A DNA stretch of 64,000 nt. It comes from Bacteroidetes bacterium UBA2364 (GTDB lineage: Bacteria; Bacteroidota; Rhodothermia; Rhodothermales; UBA2364). Positions 44,176 through 52,903 of this stretch are shown piece by piece. The notes under the pieces are model-generated. The model did not search any database. It was given only the letters and a program-made list of their open reading frames with translations, and was not told where the DNA came from. Made by a program: the position numbers and the translations under genes. How positions within the stretch are numbered: the stretch's first letter is position 1; each line of letters opens with the position of its first letter. Where the stretch lies: contig DDTM01000068.1 of the NCBI GenBank assembly GCA_002344075.1, positions 55,509 to 119,508 on the forward strand, given 5' to 3'.

Positions 44176-44649
44176 TTATGGCAGGTTTTCTTCGGTGGAA
44201 ATGGGTTGAGGCTGTTGTTTTTGATGAAAAATCTGCACCCACTTTGAAAGTCCCATTAAGAAAATCGTTAAAATGGCCAAAATCCAAAGCCAAGAAACGG
44301 TTCTTTCGGACAATGCAATCCGGGTGTACCAACTCATGGCGTAGGCTCCGGCAGCACTACCAATCGTAAAAAGGGCGAGGAGCAGGGCACTTTTATCTAA
44401 TAATACACCGAGTGCAGATTTATTGTTGATACGGTTTTGCAGGAAACCCAATAAGGAAAAAACGTAAGAACCCGTGAAATAGAAAGTAGATGCGCCGAAG
44501 AATCCCATTAAATATGATGGAATGCTTCGGCCGGAGGACTTAAACGCCGTCCAGAGTACAATAAGGATACCAAAAAATACGGCCAATAAAATGGTTTTTA
44601 TGACCATGGGCCAATACCGGCGATTTGGATTGTAGGTGTTGGTGTTCAT
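44176..44649 (-). CDS. Small integral membrane protein of unknown function
   Basis: A 157-residue protein with four predicted membrane helices (AVFFGILIVLW; GFFGASTFYFTGSYVFSLLG; SALLLALFTIGSAAGAYAM; WLWILAILTIFLMGL) and a Pro/Gln-rich cytoplasmic tail. I chose the ATG at 44649 because the residues before it look like non-coding sequence. No family is recognised. It stands alone between glnS and the ribosomal protein operon. Confidence 0.65.
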   Translation of the reverse strand: MNTNTYNPNRRYWPMVIKTILLAVFFGILIVLWTAFKSSGRSIPSYLMGFFGASTFYFTGSYVFSLLGFLQNRINNKSALGVLLDKSALLLALFTIGSAAGAYAMSWYTRIALSERTVSWLWILAILTIFLMGLSKWVQIFHQKQQPQPISTEENLP

Positions 44650-44740
44650 TAATGCTTCGGAGTGTCGTGCGCCTAAGTTCGTATGTTCGGCTTGAGGATG
44701 CAAGTCTTAACGGAAATCCCATGAAAACACGATTCTAAAC

Positions 44741-44770
44741 AAAAAAGGGGTGCTGAAAATTCAGAACCCC
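44741..44770 (-). terminator. Rho-independent terminator of the rpsF-rpsR-rplI operon
   Basis: On the minus strand a perfect-looking stem, GGGGTTCTGAA pairing with TTCAGCACCCC, is followed by TTTTTT. It lies about 25 bp after the rplI stop. Confidence 0.85.
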
Positions 44771-44794
44771 ATTATAGTATGCTGTGGCCTGAAA

Positions 44795-45241
44795 TTAGGC
44801 TTCCGGAACCACTTTTACTTTGAAAGTACCTTCCACTTCGCTGTGTAAACGAACAGTAACGGAATAAACCCCTACATTGCGGATATCTTCGCTCAGTACC
44901 AACTTCCGGCGGTCCAACTCCACCCCTTTATGTGTCAGCGCTTCCGCGATGGTCGTGGTCGTGATAGTTCCAAAAAGACGGCCTTCTTCGCCCACTTTCG
45001 CCGGAATCTCTAGTTCAATACCCGCAAGCCGTGCCGCAAGTGCTTCTGCATTTTGCTTTACTTTAGACATTTTGAGGGATGCCTGTTTTTTCATTTCCTC
45101 GGCATGGCGAATGTTCCCGGGCGAGGCAATCACCGCGAAGCCGTGAGGAATCAGGTAATTACGGCCATAACCGTCTTTTACCGTCACAATATCCCCTGCC
45201 AGGCCCAGTTTATCAATATCTTGTTTTAGAATCAGTTTCAT
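44795..45241 (-). CDS. rplI: 50S ribosomal protein L9
   Basis: A 148-residue protein of the large subunit. The N-terminal RNA-binding signature MKLILKQDIDKLGLAGDIVT, then VKDGYGRNYLIPHGFAV, is typical, followed by the long connecting helix and the C-terminal domain (GRLFGTITTTTIAEALTHKG). It is last in the rpsF-rpsR-rplI operon. Confidence 0.97.
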   Translation of the reverse strand: MKLILKQDIDKLGLAGDIVTVKDGYGRNYLIPHGFAVIASPGNIRHAEEMKKQASLKMSKVKQNAEALAARLAGIELEIPAKVGEEGRLFGTITTTTIAEALTHKGVELDRRKLVLSEDIRNVGVYSVTVRLHSEVEGTFKVKVVPEA

Positions 45242-45271
45242 GATCAGGTCTCCTTTTCTGGTCTTGATGGA

Positions 45272-45565
45272 TTAGCTGAGGTTATCGGCAACGTATGGCA
45301 AGAGGGCCATCTGGCGGGCGCGTTTTACCGCTTCTACTACCGAACGTTGTTGTTTGGCAGTGACGCCCGTAATCCGACGAGGGAGTAACTTGCCCTGATC
45401 ATTGATGAAACGCTGGAGTAATTCCACGTTTTTATAATCTACAAATTCAATTTCCCCGAGACGGTTTTTACGTTTTTGACGGGGCTGGGTCACCGGCGTA
45501 TTGCTGTTAAGCGGAGCGAGGCCGGAGTTTGTACGCGTATTGTTTTTTTCTGTACGGCGTGCCAT
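45272..45565 (-). CDS. rpsR: 30S ribosomal protein S18
   Basis: A 97-residue protein with the S18 core ([20 protein letters not shown], then [20 protein letters not shown] and [11 protein letters not shown]). About 30 extra residues at the N-terminus (Asn/Thr/Pro-rich) precede the core and look disordered. Position between rpsF and rplI is standard. Confidence 0.96.
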   Translation of the reverse strand: MARRTEKNNTRTNSGLAPLNSNTPVTQPRQKRKNRLGEIEFVDYKNVELLQRFINDQGKLLPRRITGVTAKQQRSVVEAVKRARQMALLPYVADNLS

Positions 45566-45585
45566 GATCGTTTGGGTTTTAAGGG

Positions 45586-45936
45586 TTAAGCCTGCGCCTC
45601 TTCTTGGCTGGTGGAAGCAGTTTTTTCGTAATTGCGTGTCATTTTGGCGTCAAATTTGAGCACCAAGTAGCGTAGATGGTTATCCGAGATTTCCATTAAA
45701 CGCTTAAGACGAACAATGATTTCACCCGGTGCGTTGAAGTACACGTTGACATAATAACCGTTGCGCTTCTTCTGAATCGGATAGGCTAACTTCTGAAGTC
45801 CCCAAGTGTCCACCTTTTGGATGGTGCCACCGTTTTCGGTAATAAACGCATTGATGCGCTCAATTTCTGATTTCTGCTGCTCATCCGTCAACACTGGGTT
45901 GAGGATGTACAGCATGTCGTACATGTTTAGAGCCAT
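45586..45936 (-). CDS. rpsF: 30S ribosomal protein S6
   Basis: A 116-residue small-subunit protein with [17 protein letters not shown], then [20 protein letters not shown] and [18 protein letters not shown]. It is the first gene of the operon; unlike many bacteria, no ssb gene sits between rpsF and rpsR. Confidence 0.96.
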   Translation of the reverse strand: MALNMYDMLYILNPVLTDEQQKSEIERINAFITENGGTIQKVDTWGLQKLAYPIQKKRNGYYVNVYFNAPGEIIVRLKRLMEISDNHLRYLVLKFDAKMTRNYEKTASTSQEEAQA

Positions 45937-46072
45937 GATGATGTTCCCTATGGATCGGTTTTTAGATGAGCTTTCTGAAAAACATCGGAAAGCAGGGATA
46001 TTTTAGCCTTCCAATATAAGCATTGCTTGGCTTTTTAGTTGGTGAAGATGTGTTGTAGAAATTTTATAACCG

Positions 46073-46930
46073 CTATTGTAAATACTTGTGTAAGAAGGAT
46101 TGGGTCTTGTTCCATGCGTCCTCGGCAGCAACAGGATCGTATCGTTGGCCGGAAGGGTTGGCAAATGCATGATCTGCCTGGTCATACATGTGGATGGTTA
46201 CGTTCTTTTTTAAATCGCGCAGGGTTGCCTCAAATTGCTGAACGGAGGAGCGGGGAATCCCTTTGTCTAATCCGCCAAAATGTCCGAGAATGGGCATTTG
46301 TAGCGAGGCAAGTTCGTTCTGGCTGGCTTTGGAAACATCGCCATAATAAATGACAGCAGCACTTAAGGTTTTGGGCAGCGCAATGGCGGTTTGAAGAGAA
46401 AAAAAACCTCCCATACACCAGCCGATTGATCCAATTTTGGCGGCCTTTTCTTTCTTTAAAAATGCATAACCTGCTTTCAGGATATTGCGGCTTCCGGGAA
46501 GATCGTTTGTGGCTGCCCGCATAAGGGGCATGGCTTCCTCAGACTTGGTTGCTACAGTGCCATCATACATGTCCACTGCAAGGACTTTATACCCCAATGC
46601 GGCATACTTTTCGGCCATTGCCTTGATGTTGTCATTCAATCCCCACCATTCATGAATCATTATTAGGCCGGGTGCGTTCGCCTTGGTATCGTTTCGTTTT
46701 ACGTAATAACCATTGTATTCTTGGCCGTCTTCACTACCAAACGTGATCATTTTACCAACATCTTTGTGGGTACCATGCGCGGTTGCTGGGGTCGCTGTTG
46801 GGCTTTCGTGCTGGTGCTCGGCGTGCATTCGGTCGGTATATTCCTTATCGGATTTGTGTGGAGTGCAAGCGGCCCAAACTCCGAGTAAAGAGAGACAAAG
46901 AAGGGCGAGTGGTGTAGATAAGGTTTTCAT
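46073..46930 (-). CDS. Dienelactone hydrolase family lipoprotein
   Basis: A 285-residue alpha/beta hydrolase with a signal peptide ending in a lipobox-like GVWAAC (Cys22), so it is probably a lipoprotein in the envelope. The DLH catalytic set is present: Cys172 in IGWCMGGF, Asp222 in GGLDKGIP and His254 in ADHAF, with Glu94 in MIHEWWGLND as the family's accessory residue. A His-rich linker (EHQHESPTATPATAHGTH) follows the lipid anchor. Substrate is unknown; many members act on esters unrelated to dienelactone. Two AAGTGTAC boxes lie just upstream. Confidence 0.87.
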   Translation of the reverse strand: MKTLSTPLALLCLSLLGVWAACTPHKSDKEYTDRMHAEHQHESPTATPATAHGTHKDVGKMITFGSEDGQEYNGYYVKRNDTKANAPGLIMIHEWWGLNDNIKAMAEKYAALGYKVLAVDMYDGTVATKSEEAMPLMRAATNDLPGSRNILKAGYAFLKKEKAAKIGSIGWCMGGFFSLQTAIALPKTLSAAVIYYGDVSKASQNELASLQMPILGHFGGLDKGIPRSSVQQFEATLRDLKKNVTIHMYDQADHAFANPSGQRYDPVAAEDAWNKTQSFLHKYLQ

Positions 46931-46955
46931 GTCTAATTTCCCATTGAGTGGATTA

Positions 46956-46975
46956 AAGTGTACAATTAAGTGTAC
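46956..46975. promoter_or_regulatory. Paired AAGTGTAC boxes upstream of the hydrolase gene
   Basis: AAGTGTAC occurs at 46956-46963 and again at 46968-46975, 12 bp apart, 26-45 bp upstream of the hydrolase start. The arrangement also contains a GTACaattaaGTGTAC partial palindrome. It could be a regulator site; no regulator is known. Confidence 0.35.
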
Positions 46976-47008
46976 TTTTGCATTTTTTTAATCTGGAAAC
47001 AGTCGTTA

Positions 47009-49588
47009 TTAGAAAACCAAGACTTCGTCTAAGAAAATCCATGCATTGGTTCCGGCAAAGAGGAAGGAGGGACCAATAACCTTAGGGCTTTTAATGGTAA
47101 ACCGTAGTTGGTGCGCCATTCGTTTCGTACCTGTGACCGCCAATTCCTGATAATTCGCTGGCCCATGTTTAGATCCTGCCATGTTGTCGGTGGAACCAAG
47201 CGGTTCAAACCGGCGCCCGTCAGAAGAAGTTTCCACCTTGAGGGCCAGCGGAGCATGGATGCCATCGGAAACGCTCACCAAATAATGAATCTTGGCTGTT
47301 GAAATGGTAGCGGGCTTGTCGAGCGTCAGGGTGAAAACTACATCCTTCCCGTCAAATCCCAACCAGCCTTTGTCTTTAAAGTCCAACGGCGCAAATTGCG
47401 CATCGGTTAAGGTTTGGGGGCCTCTTCCTGCATATTTTGGACTATTGGGCGTGTCTAACTGTAGTTGTCCAAATGTTGCCTGACTTAAGGGGATATCAAC
47501 GGGGATAGTCTGTATGCGTTGGCTGTTTTTAAACAAGCCCACCTGATACGTTGTATTTTTGCGGGTGGTAATAGGCCCTTGATAAGGCAGGAAGTCGTTG
47601 TCCTTAGGGAATGGAAGGTCGGTAACTTTTACCGAAACATCTGGTAAGTTGGCAGTGATGCGCAACTCGGCGGATTTATTGGGCGAAATGGCAATATCAA
47701 AAGAAGGTTCTTGTACCACCGATACATCGTCTAACCAGATTGTGCCTTCACCAACGGTTTCAAAACCGAGTTGCATTTCGGCAATAGGTTTATTTACCGG
47801 AACCCAAAACGAGAAGGCTTTCCAGTCGGGATCAACCTCGATGGCTTGTTTCCATGCTAAGTCTTCGATCATGACATGTAGTTTTATTGGTCTTTGGGCT
47901 GCTATTCCTTTTGCATAAAACTGGATTAAATACGAACGGTTTTGTTGAACCATCATACGAAAGAATGTCAATTTTTGCGAAAGTTGATCGTCCGGATTTC
48001 GCAAACGGAGGGCATAACGTCCCGTGTGTGACGTCTCGGCGGTCAGGAACAAAGTGGCTCCATTATACGCCGGTCGTTGGTTGGTGCTCAGGTAAAGGCC
48101 ATACGGTGCGGCAGGGCTGAAAAAAGATTCAAAACCTGGATTGACAAACAAGTTTTTGGCATCTGCCTTTGGCGGTGCAAAATCAACGCGGTATGCTTTG
48201 GTTCCATGGCCCATAATCACGTCCTGTATTTGGCCATTTATCACCGGAATGCTTCTGTTTTCAAATAGCACATGGACCGCCGTGGCGTTTCGGGCGGATG
48301 GAATCTTAAATTGGAGTTGTGCGGGCTGGTTTTGGGTATTGGCTAAAAGAATCAGGAGCGATTCTCCATCATCATACATTTTCCCGGAAACGGTTGGTAC
48401 ATTGGTTTCGATTGCCGTCCGTTGTTTCGTGGAAAACAGCCAAGGATATAGCATAGCCGTTTCATGTGCAACGGCGACCGCTCCATTCCATGTGACCCTC
48501 GATTGTGGGCGAATGTTAGGGTATTGTCGGATGAAGTACTGAACCCCCATTGCATTTTCAATCAGACCCAAATAGGTCATTACCCGGATCTCATCTGTCG
48601 TAGGTTCTCTGAGCCAGAATTCGCCGCCACCAAATGCTTGAGGAACTAGCCAAAGCGGTTTTTTAAAGCGAAAGTATTCATTCAATGGGCGCATATATTC
48701 TCGAACGGCATTTACGTCCCCTGGAATGGGATAAGGATCGGTCATGGCGATATCGTGTGATGACGCGAAAAGCTGTGCTTTCTCCGGAATGACAAAAACG
48801 ACGGTAACCGGATGATAGGGGTCGGCTTCCCGAATAATTTGATAGGCTTTTTCCAATAGCTCTGGTGGCCGGCTCTGGCCATCAGGCTCGTCGTTCATAT
48901 ACCATGATAATAAAGCAGGGTGATCGCGAAAGGTTTCCACTTCTTTGCGAAGTATGGCCCAACGTCGTGCTTCCTCTTCGGGCGTTATTTTTAGGTCAGG
49001 ACGATTGTGTCCGCCTCCCACCAATCCATTTACACCGTAATTGACTTTCATGCCCAGTCGGGCACACGCATCCATATATGCCTTTCGTTCGGCAAGCGTT
49101 TCTTCGTCGTTGCTTTGATAAACCCCGATCAGGTTCATCGCATTATACACTTCTTGTCGGGCAATATCTCCAACCGGAGAAGAAGCATAAAACCCAAACG
49201 GAAAAAATGGAAACTGGTTTACTAAAAGCCCGCCCGTGATGCGGTCAATTTTTACCTCGTTTGGCTTGGGTTCCAGTCGGATTATTTGAATGTTTTGCGT
49301 GATTGATTGCCCATTTTGGAGCTTTATCCGGATGTTAAGTGGTGTTGTTCCCAATGGCAAAGCGCCCAAACTCCATTCAAACTCCTGATAATCCAAGGTC
49401 TGGGTGGTACGGGTTAAGGCATCACTCTCTATATGAACTTGATCAACCAACTGAATATCGGGGCCAAAAACCAATATGGCGGCTTTGGTTTCATGGGTAT
49501 AATAACTGTACCGGCTTATGGCCTCAATTTTTTGTGCTTGGGCTGTAAAAATAGAAGTAAAGAAGATTATAAAAATGGCTTTTTTCAT
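47009..49588 (-). CDS. Large secreted glycoside hydrolase-like protein
   Basis: An 859-residue exported protein with a signal peptide (MKKAIFIIFFTSIFTAQAQ). After an N-terminal beta domain of about 110 residues comes a TIM-barrel region (KIDRITGGLLVNQFPFFPFG onward) with the motif LLSWYMNDEPDG near residue 230, where the Glu resembles the acid/base of GH2- and GH42-like clans. From about 480, FVNPGFESFF to IWLDDVSVVQEP is a CBM4/9-like jelly roll. Then comes a short FN3/chitobiase-C-like domain (RKNTTYQVGLFKNSQRI) and a C-terminal discoidin-like domain (LGFDGKDVVFTLTLDKPATI). No sorting signal is evident. The substrate is unknown. Confidence 0.8.
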   Translation of the reverse strand: MKKAIFIIFFTSIFTAQAQKIEAISRYSYYTHETKAAILVFGPDIQLVDQVHIESDALTRTTQTLDYQEFEWSLGALPLGTTPLNIRIKLQNGQSITQNIQIIRLEPKPNEVKIDRITGGLLVNQFPFFPFGFYASSPVGDIARQEVYNAMNLIGVYQSNDEETLAERKAYMDACARLGMKVNYGVNGLVGGGHNRPDLKITPEEEARRWAILRKEVETFRDHPALLSWYMNDEPDGQSRPPELLEKAYQIIREADPYHPVTVVFVIPEKAQLFASSHDIAMTDPYPIPGDVNAVREYMRPLNEYFRFKKPLWLVPQAFGGGEFWLREPTTDEIRVMTYLGLIENAMGVQYFIRQYPNIRPQSRVTWNGAVAVAHETAMLYPWLFSTKQRTAIETNVPTVSGKMYDDGESLLILLANTQNQPAQLQFKIPSARNATAVHVLFENRSIPVINGQIQDVIMGHGTKAYRVDFAPPKADAKNLFVNPGFESFFSPAAPYGLYLSTNQRPAYNGATLFLTAETSHTGRYALRLRNPDDQLSQKLTFFRMMVQQNRSYLIQFYAKGIAAQRPIKLHVMIEDLAWKQAIEVDPDWKAFSFWVPVNKPIAEMQLGFETVGEGTIWLDDVSVVQEPSFDIAISPNKSAELRITANLPDVSVKVTDLPFPKDNDFLPYQGPITTRKNTTYQVGLFKNSQRIQTIPVDIPLSQATFGQLQLDTPNSPKYAGRGPQTLTDAQFAPLDFKDKGWLGFDGKDVVFTLTLDKPATISTAKIHYLVSVSDGIHAPLALKVETSSDGRRFEPLGSTDNMAGSKHGPANYQELAVTGTKRMAHQLRFTIKSPKVIGPSFLFAGTNAWIFLDEVLVF

Positions 49589-49715
49589 GGCTGAAAAGGA
49601 TTTGGGACGTCAGGCGTGGAGACATTCGAGAATATCACCAATAATATAAGGACGTGTTGCCTTAGATGTCCTTCAATAACGAATAAAAGCCAAAGCCTAT
49701 CTCAAGGGTTGCAAA

Positions 49716-49903
49716 GGGTGCATTTCAAAAATGCCAATACGGATAGAGTGCACCTTAGATTCCGTGCCATCTTTGTTTACTGTTGAGAAAAGCTTCGTAG
49801 GAGCGACATCATAACAGCACCCGTAGAGACGACATCATACGAGAAGCGATAGTAATAGAAAGAGGTATGCACGAGGTGCCTGGGGAAATTTTAAAATGCA
49901 CCC
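49716..49903. mobile_element. MITE-like element, copy C (intact ends)
   Basis: A 188-bp non-coding element with terminal inverted repeats: GGGTGCATTTCAAAAATGC at 49716-49734 and, at the other end, its near complement ending AAAATGCACCC at 49893-49903. The interior has the same core as copies A and B, including CTTAGATTCCGTG, GTTGAGAAAAGCTTCGTAGG and AGCGACATCATAA. It encodes no protein, as expected of a miniature inverted-repeat element mobilised in trans. It lies upstream of the glycosidase-like gene start. Confidence 0.7.
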
Positions 49904-49934
49904 GGTTACAAATGGTAAATCCGAGTAGCCTTAA

Positions 49935-49989
49935 TATGGCGCAATTGATAAACATGTCCTACAACGTTTTTGTTGACCAACGCGCCATA
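49935..49989. promoter_or_regulatory. Inverted repeat upstream of the TonB plug-like gene
   Basis: TATGGCGC at 49935-49942 and GCGCCATA at 49982-49989 form an 8-bp perfect inverted repeat with a 39-bp spacer, about 90 bp before the start of the next gene. It could be an operator pair or a remnant; nothing else is seen between the MITE-like element and the gene. Confidence 0.3.
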
Positions 49990-50076
49990 ATGGGTAGGAA
50001 TTAGCATCCATGTCTTTGAACCTTTTATAAAGAAGTGCGTTAAAAATAAATATTTCTTTACCAAATGGAGTCAGTC

Positions 50077-50535
50077 ATGACAAACCATAAACACACCTTA
50101 TTATGGGCACTTTTGCCCTTGTTTTGGCTCTCCTTTGCCGGATGTAAAAGCACGGGCAAAGCCGCCGAAGAAAATCGTGACAGAAGCCGCGACACCATGA
50201 ATATTGCCACCGTTTCGGGACAGGAGGTCTATGACCGCCCTGTAACGAATGTGGTTGAAATGCTCCGAGGGCGCGTACCGGGTGTACAGGTTATTCCGGC
50301 TGCGGGCGGGTATCAAATCCGGATACGAGGAGTTAATTCAATTCAGGGAGACAACGAGCCTTTATTTGTTTTAGACGGGGTCCCGCTTATCAAAGAAGCG
50401 AATGGTACTTTTCTGCTGATGGTCAATCCATATGATGTAGAAGATATTCGGGTATTAAAAGGCCCAGATGCCATGGCACTTTATGGTTTTCGTGGCAATA
50501 ATGGGGTGATCGAAATCAAAACCCGTCGTAAATAA
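50077..50535 (+). CDS. TonB-dependent receptor plug-domain lipoprotein
   Basis: A 152-residue protein with a lipoprotein signal peptide (LFWLSFAGC, lipid Cys near residue 21) followed by a lone TonB plug domain: VVEMLRGRVPGVQVIPAAGG, IRIRGVNSIQGDNEPLFVLD, GVPL and VEDIRVLKGPDAMALYGFRG, ending in GVIEIKTRRK. This corresponds to the SusC-type plug without the 22-strand barrel. The ATG at 50077 is preferred to 50065 because GGAG sits 6 bases before it. Its function is unclear: it may be a free-standing plug or scaffold, or the remainder of a larger receptor, although the ORF ends cleanly after the plug. Confidence 0.83.
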   Translation: MTNHKHTLLWALLPLFWLSFAGCKSTGKAAEENRDRSRDTMNIATVSGQEVYDRPVTNVVEMLRGRVPGVQVIPAAGGYQIRIRGVNSIQGDNEPLFVLDGVPLIKEANGTFLLMVNPYDVEDIRVLKGPDAMALYGFRGNNGVIEIKTRRK

Positions 50536-50541
50536 GGTTTT

Positions 50542-51978
50542 TTAAAGTTGTTGTGCTCTTCTGCTTTCCAGAATGGCTTTAAACGACCTACCTCGAATTT
50601 CGTCTAGGGTGAGACCTGTTTCCAAAACGTCCTCTTCGGTAATGGCCCCGCTGTTCAATGCCCGTAAGAAATAGTTAAGCAAGCCTTGACCGGTTGCGGC
50701 ATCGTCAAAAACATCGCCTATTAGGGTTGCACGTGCGGCTTTTTCCACAAACGTTTTAAGGCGAGATACCGCATCTTCATGGCTTTCAAGGAAGAAAGCA
50801 AATACAGCGGCATACCGCATGGGCAATTGGGCAGGATTTAGGTCCCAGCCCTGATAAAAGCCATTCCAGAGTGAGTGCCGGATATGGTTGTACCCTTTTC
50901 GCCAGGCACGGTGTACCACGGCACGGTTTTCAAGTAATTGGGCCTCGGTAAGGTGCTCGCCTCGATGCGGGCCAATGGGCATGGTATTCGTTGCACCATC
51001 GGATAGCCAAATGCCGGAATGGGCCAATGCTACTTTCGTCATATGATGGGCAAAATCGCATACGGGGTGATCCATTTCTTGGTATCGGGCGGTGATGCTA
51101 CACGAAGCGGTGTAATCATACGTTCCAAAATGAGTAGCGATGCAACGTCCTTTGCTGGCACGAATAAAGCGGAATAATGGGTTGATGCCCTCGTCGTCCA
51201 TTATGGATTGTGTGGTTTCTACCATAATTTCCATTTTAAGGGCTTGGTGTGGTAGGGCCAAAGCCGTTTCTAACCATTCAAAAACACGGACGAGTGTACT
51301 GACCTGCTCCGGAATGGTTACCTTCGGAAGCATCACCACAAAATTGTCGGGCAATACCCCATTGGTTTCTTGAACCAAGGTGGTCAGGAATAGGTCTAAG
51401 GTGCGCAAACCTCGTTCTTTCATCTCTTCGGTAAAGGGCTTAATGCGAATCCCGATGAAGGGCGAAAGGGTGTTTTCCTGCATTCCGCGTGCCATTTCTT
51501 TTGCCGTAAAAATGGCAGTTTCATCTTCTTCTGCGTTAGAGCGGTTGCCATAACCATCCTCAAAGTCCACACGAAAGTCTTCTATGGCTTCGAATTGTAG
51601 TTTTTGCTGTACTTTTTGGTAGATCTCTAAGGCCAATCCAGCAGGGTGTGCCCTCCGTTCCTTTGCGGGTAGGGCATTAAGGTAGGTTTCCAGCGCTGTA
51701 GCCGATTCGTTTTCGGACACCTGCTCGATGCCATCTAAACCAAAGATGCGGCCAAAGGTCAAAAAATCGGGTGCATAAGTATGCAGGGTTTCTAAAGCCC
51801 GCTTACCCAATGCGGGGATGGAGTTGCCACGGAATAAATTCGCGCCACCATAGACTGTGTGGACGGGTTGGCGGTCGGGGCGATCGCCGGGATATTTTTG
51901 CTGAAAGGCAAGGTTGGCGGATCTGAGTTCGCTAAAAACTTGTTCTTTTTGATCTGCGGTTATGGTTAATAATGGCAT
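50542..51978 (-). CDS. CitE/malate synthase-like protein (DUF6986 type) ending the purine operon
   Basis: A 478-residue protein of the HpcH/HpaI-CitE-malate synthase superfamily. Metal and substrate motifs are visible: VDFEDGYGNRSNAEED near residue 140, IGIRIKPF near 175, VVMLPKVTIPEQV near 221 and KMEIMVETTQSIMDDEG near 253, whose Glu is the usual Mg2+ ligand. It looks like the DUF6986 family, whose reaction I do not know as established. It is the last gene of an eight-gene purine operon that otherwise ends at ureidoglycolate, so a role in handling ureidoglycolate or glyoxylate, for example C-C bond formation or cleavage, is a reasonable inference. Confidence 0.8.
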   Translation of the reverse strand: MPLLTITADQKEQVFSELRSANLAFQQKYPGDRPDRQPVHTVYGGANLFRGNSIPALGKRALETLHTYAPDFLTFGRIFGLDGIEQVSENESATALETYLNALPAKERRAHPAGLALEIYQKVQQKLQFEAIEDFRVDFEDGYGNRSNAEEDETAIFTAKEMARGMQENTLSPFIGIRIKPFTEEMKERGLRTLDLFLTTLVQETNGVLPDNFVVMLPKVTIPEQVSTLVRVFEWLETALALPHQALKMEIMVETTQSIMDDEGINPLFRFIRASKGRCIATHFGTYDYTASCSITARYQEMDHPVCDFAHHMTKVALAHSGIWLSDGATNTMPIGPHRGEHLTEAQLLENRAVVHRAWRKGYNHIRHSLWNGFYQGWDLNPAQLPMRYAAVFAFFLESHEDAVSRLKTFVEKAARATLIGDVFDDAATGQGLLNYFLRALNSGAITEEDVLETGLTLDEIRGRSFKAILESRRAQQL

Positions 51979-52020
51979 GTTTTTTTAAGGGTTTATAGAT
52001 TGGGGCTAAGAAGAATATTC

Positions 52021-52890
52021 TCAACTGCCGCGATACGTAGCATACCCAAAGGGATTGAGAAGTAGGGGAACGTGGTAATGGCTGGCATCCCGAATGTTAA
52101 ATTGTATTTCTACTTCGGGGTAGAAGGCTTCTATGTTGTGTGTGGAAAAATAGGCTCCAGTATCAAACACCAAGCGATAGGTTTGAGGCGGTAAAATGTA
52201 GTTTGGAGGCAATAAATCCGTAATTCGGCCATCGTGATTGGTCTCACCAAAGGCAAAGGTATGCCAATGCCCTCTCTCATCGCGTTCCTGAAGGCGGATA
52301 GCGATATTTTTCCCGGTTTCACCTACCGAAGTATCCAAAACGTGTGTGGTGAGTTGACTTACTTTTAGCACGGACCAATCTGCGGAGTGAAGCCATTTTT
52401 GCAACCGAATGAGGGTGATTTTGTGTTGTTCACCCATTGCTATGCGGACTTCCTCGGTTGTTTCGTGTGTAAGCCGCGTTTTTAAGAGTGTCAACATCTC
52501 GTCGGCACGTTTTCCGGTTGCACAAATGATAAATATAAAGCCATTGGCTTGTTCATACGCTTTATTTGCCTGAGCCAAAGCATGTAAAACATCGGTATCG
52601 GCTTCCAAAACGCCCGACTGCTCGATGCCCGCCAGATGACTTGTAGTCGCAAATTTTTTCCGGAGCGACTCTAAATCACCAATTTTGGGATGCTGCGTAA
52701 AAGAAGCACGCCAATCGGTTTCCGTACATTCTTTGTACCACAGACGTGTGGCTGTTTCTATCAGGTGTTCGATAGAAGAGAACGGGCGTGCCGTTGTCAT
52801 GCCTTCTGCCCATGAAGCGGAACCACAACAGGCAAAAAAACCATTGTGTGCGTCTGCTTGAGGTAATTGGTTTATGTCGGTTAGATTCAT
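52021..52890 (-). CDS. Fused OHCU decarboxylase and 5-hydroxyisourate hydrolase
   Basis: A 289-residue fusion that carries out the two steps from 5-hydroxyisourate to (S)-allantoin. Residues 1-165 are UraD-like: HPKIGD at 67-72 with the catalytic His, EQSGVLEADTDV near 90 and GFIFIICATGKRADEML near 117. Residues from about 177 are UraH/transthyretin-like: LTTHVLDTSVG with His183, the QERDERGHWHTF region, and the C-terminal HYHVPLLLNPFGYATYRGS signature. The order decarboxylase-hydrolase is that of plant allantoin synthase. It lies 13 bp after puuD. Confidence 0.93.
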   Translation of the reverse strand: MNLTDINQLPQADAHNGFFACCGSASWAEGMTTARPFSSIEHLIETATRLWYKECTETDWRASFTQHPKIGDLESLRKKFATTSHLAGIEQSGVLEADTDVLHALAQANKAYEQANGFIFIICATGKRADEMLTLLKTRLTHETTEEVRIAMGEQHKITLIRLQKWLHSADWSVLKVSQLTTHVLDTSVGETGKNIAIRLQERDERGHWHTFAFGETNHDGRITDLLPPNYILPPQTYRLVFDTGAYFSTHNIEAFYPEVEIQFNIRDASHYHVPLLLNPFGYATYRGS

Positions 52891-52903
52891 TAAAAATAAT
52901 GAC

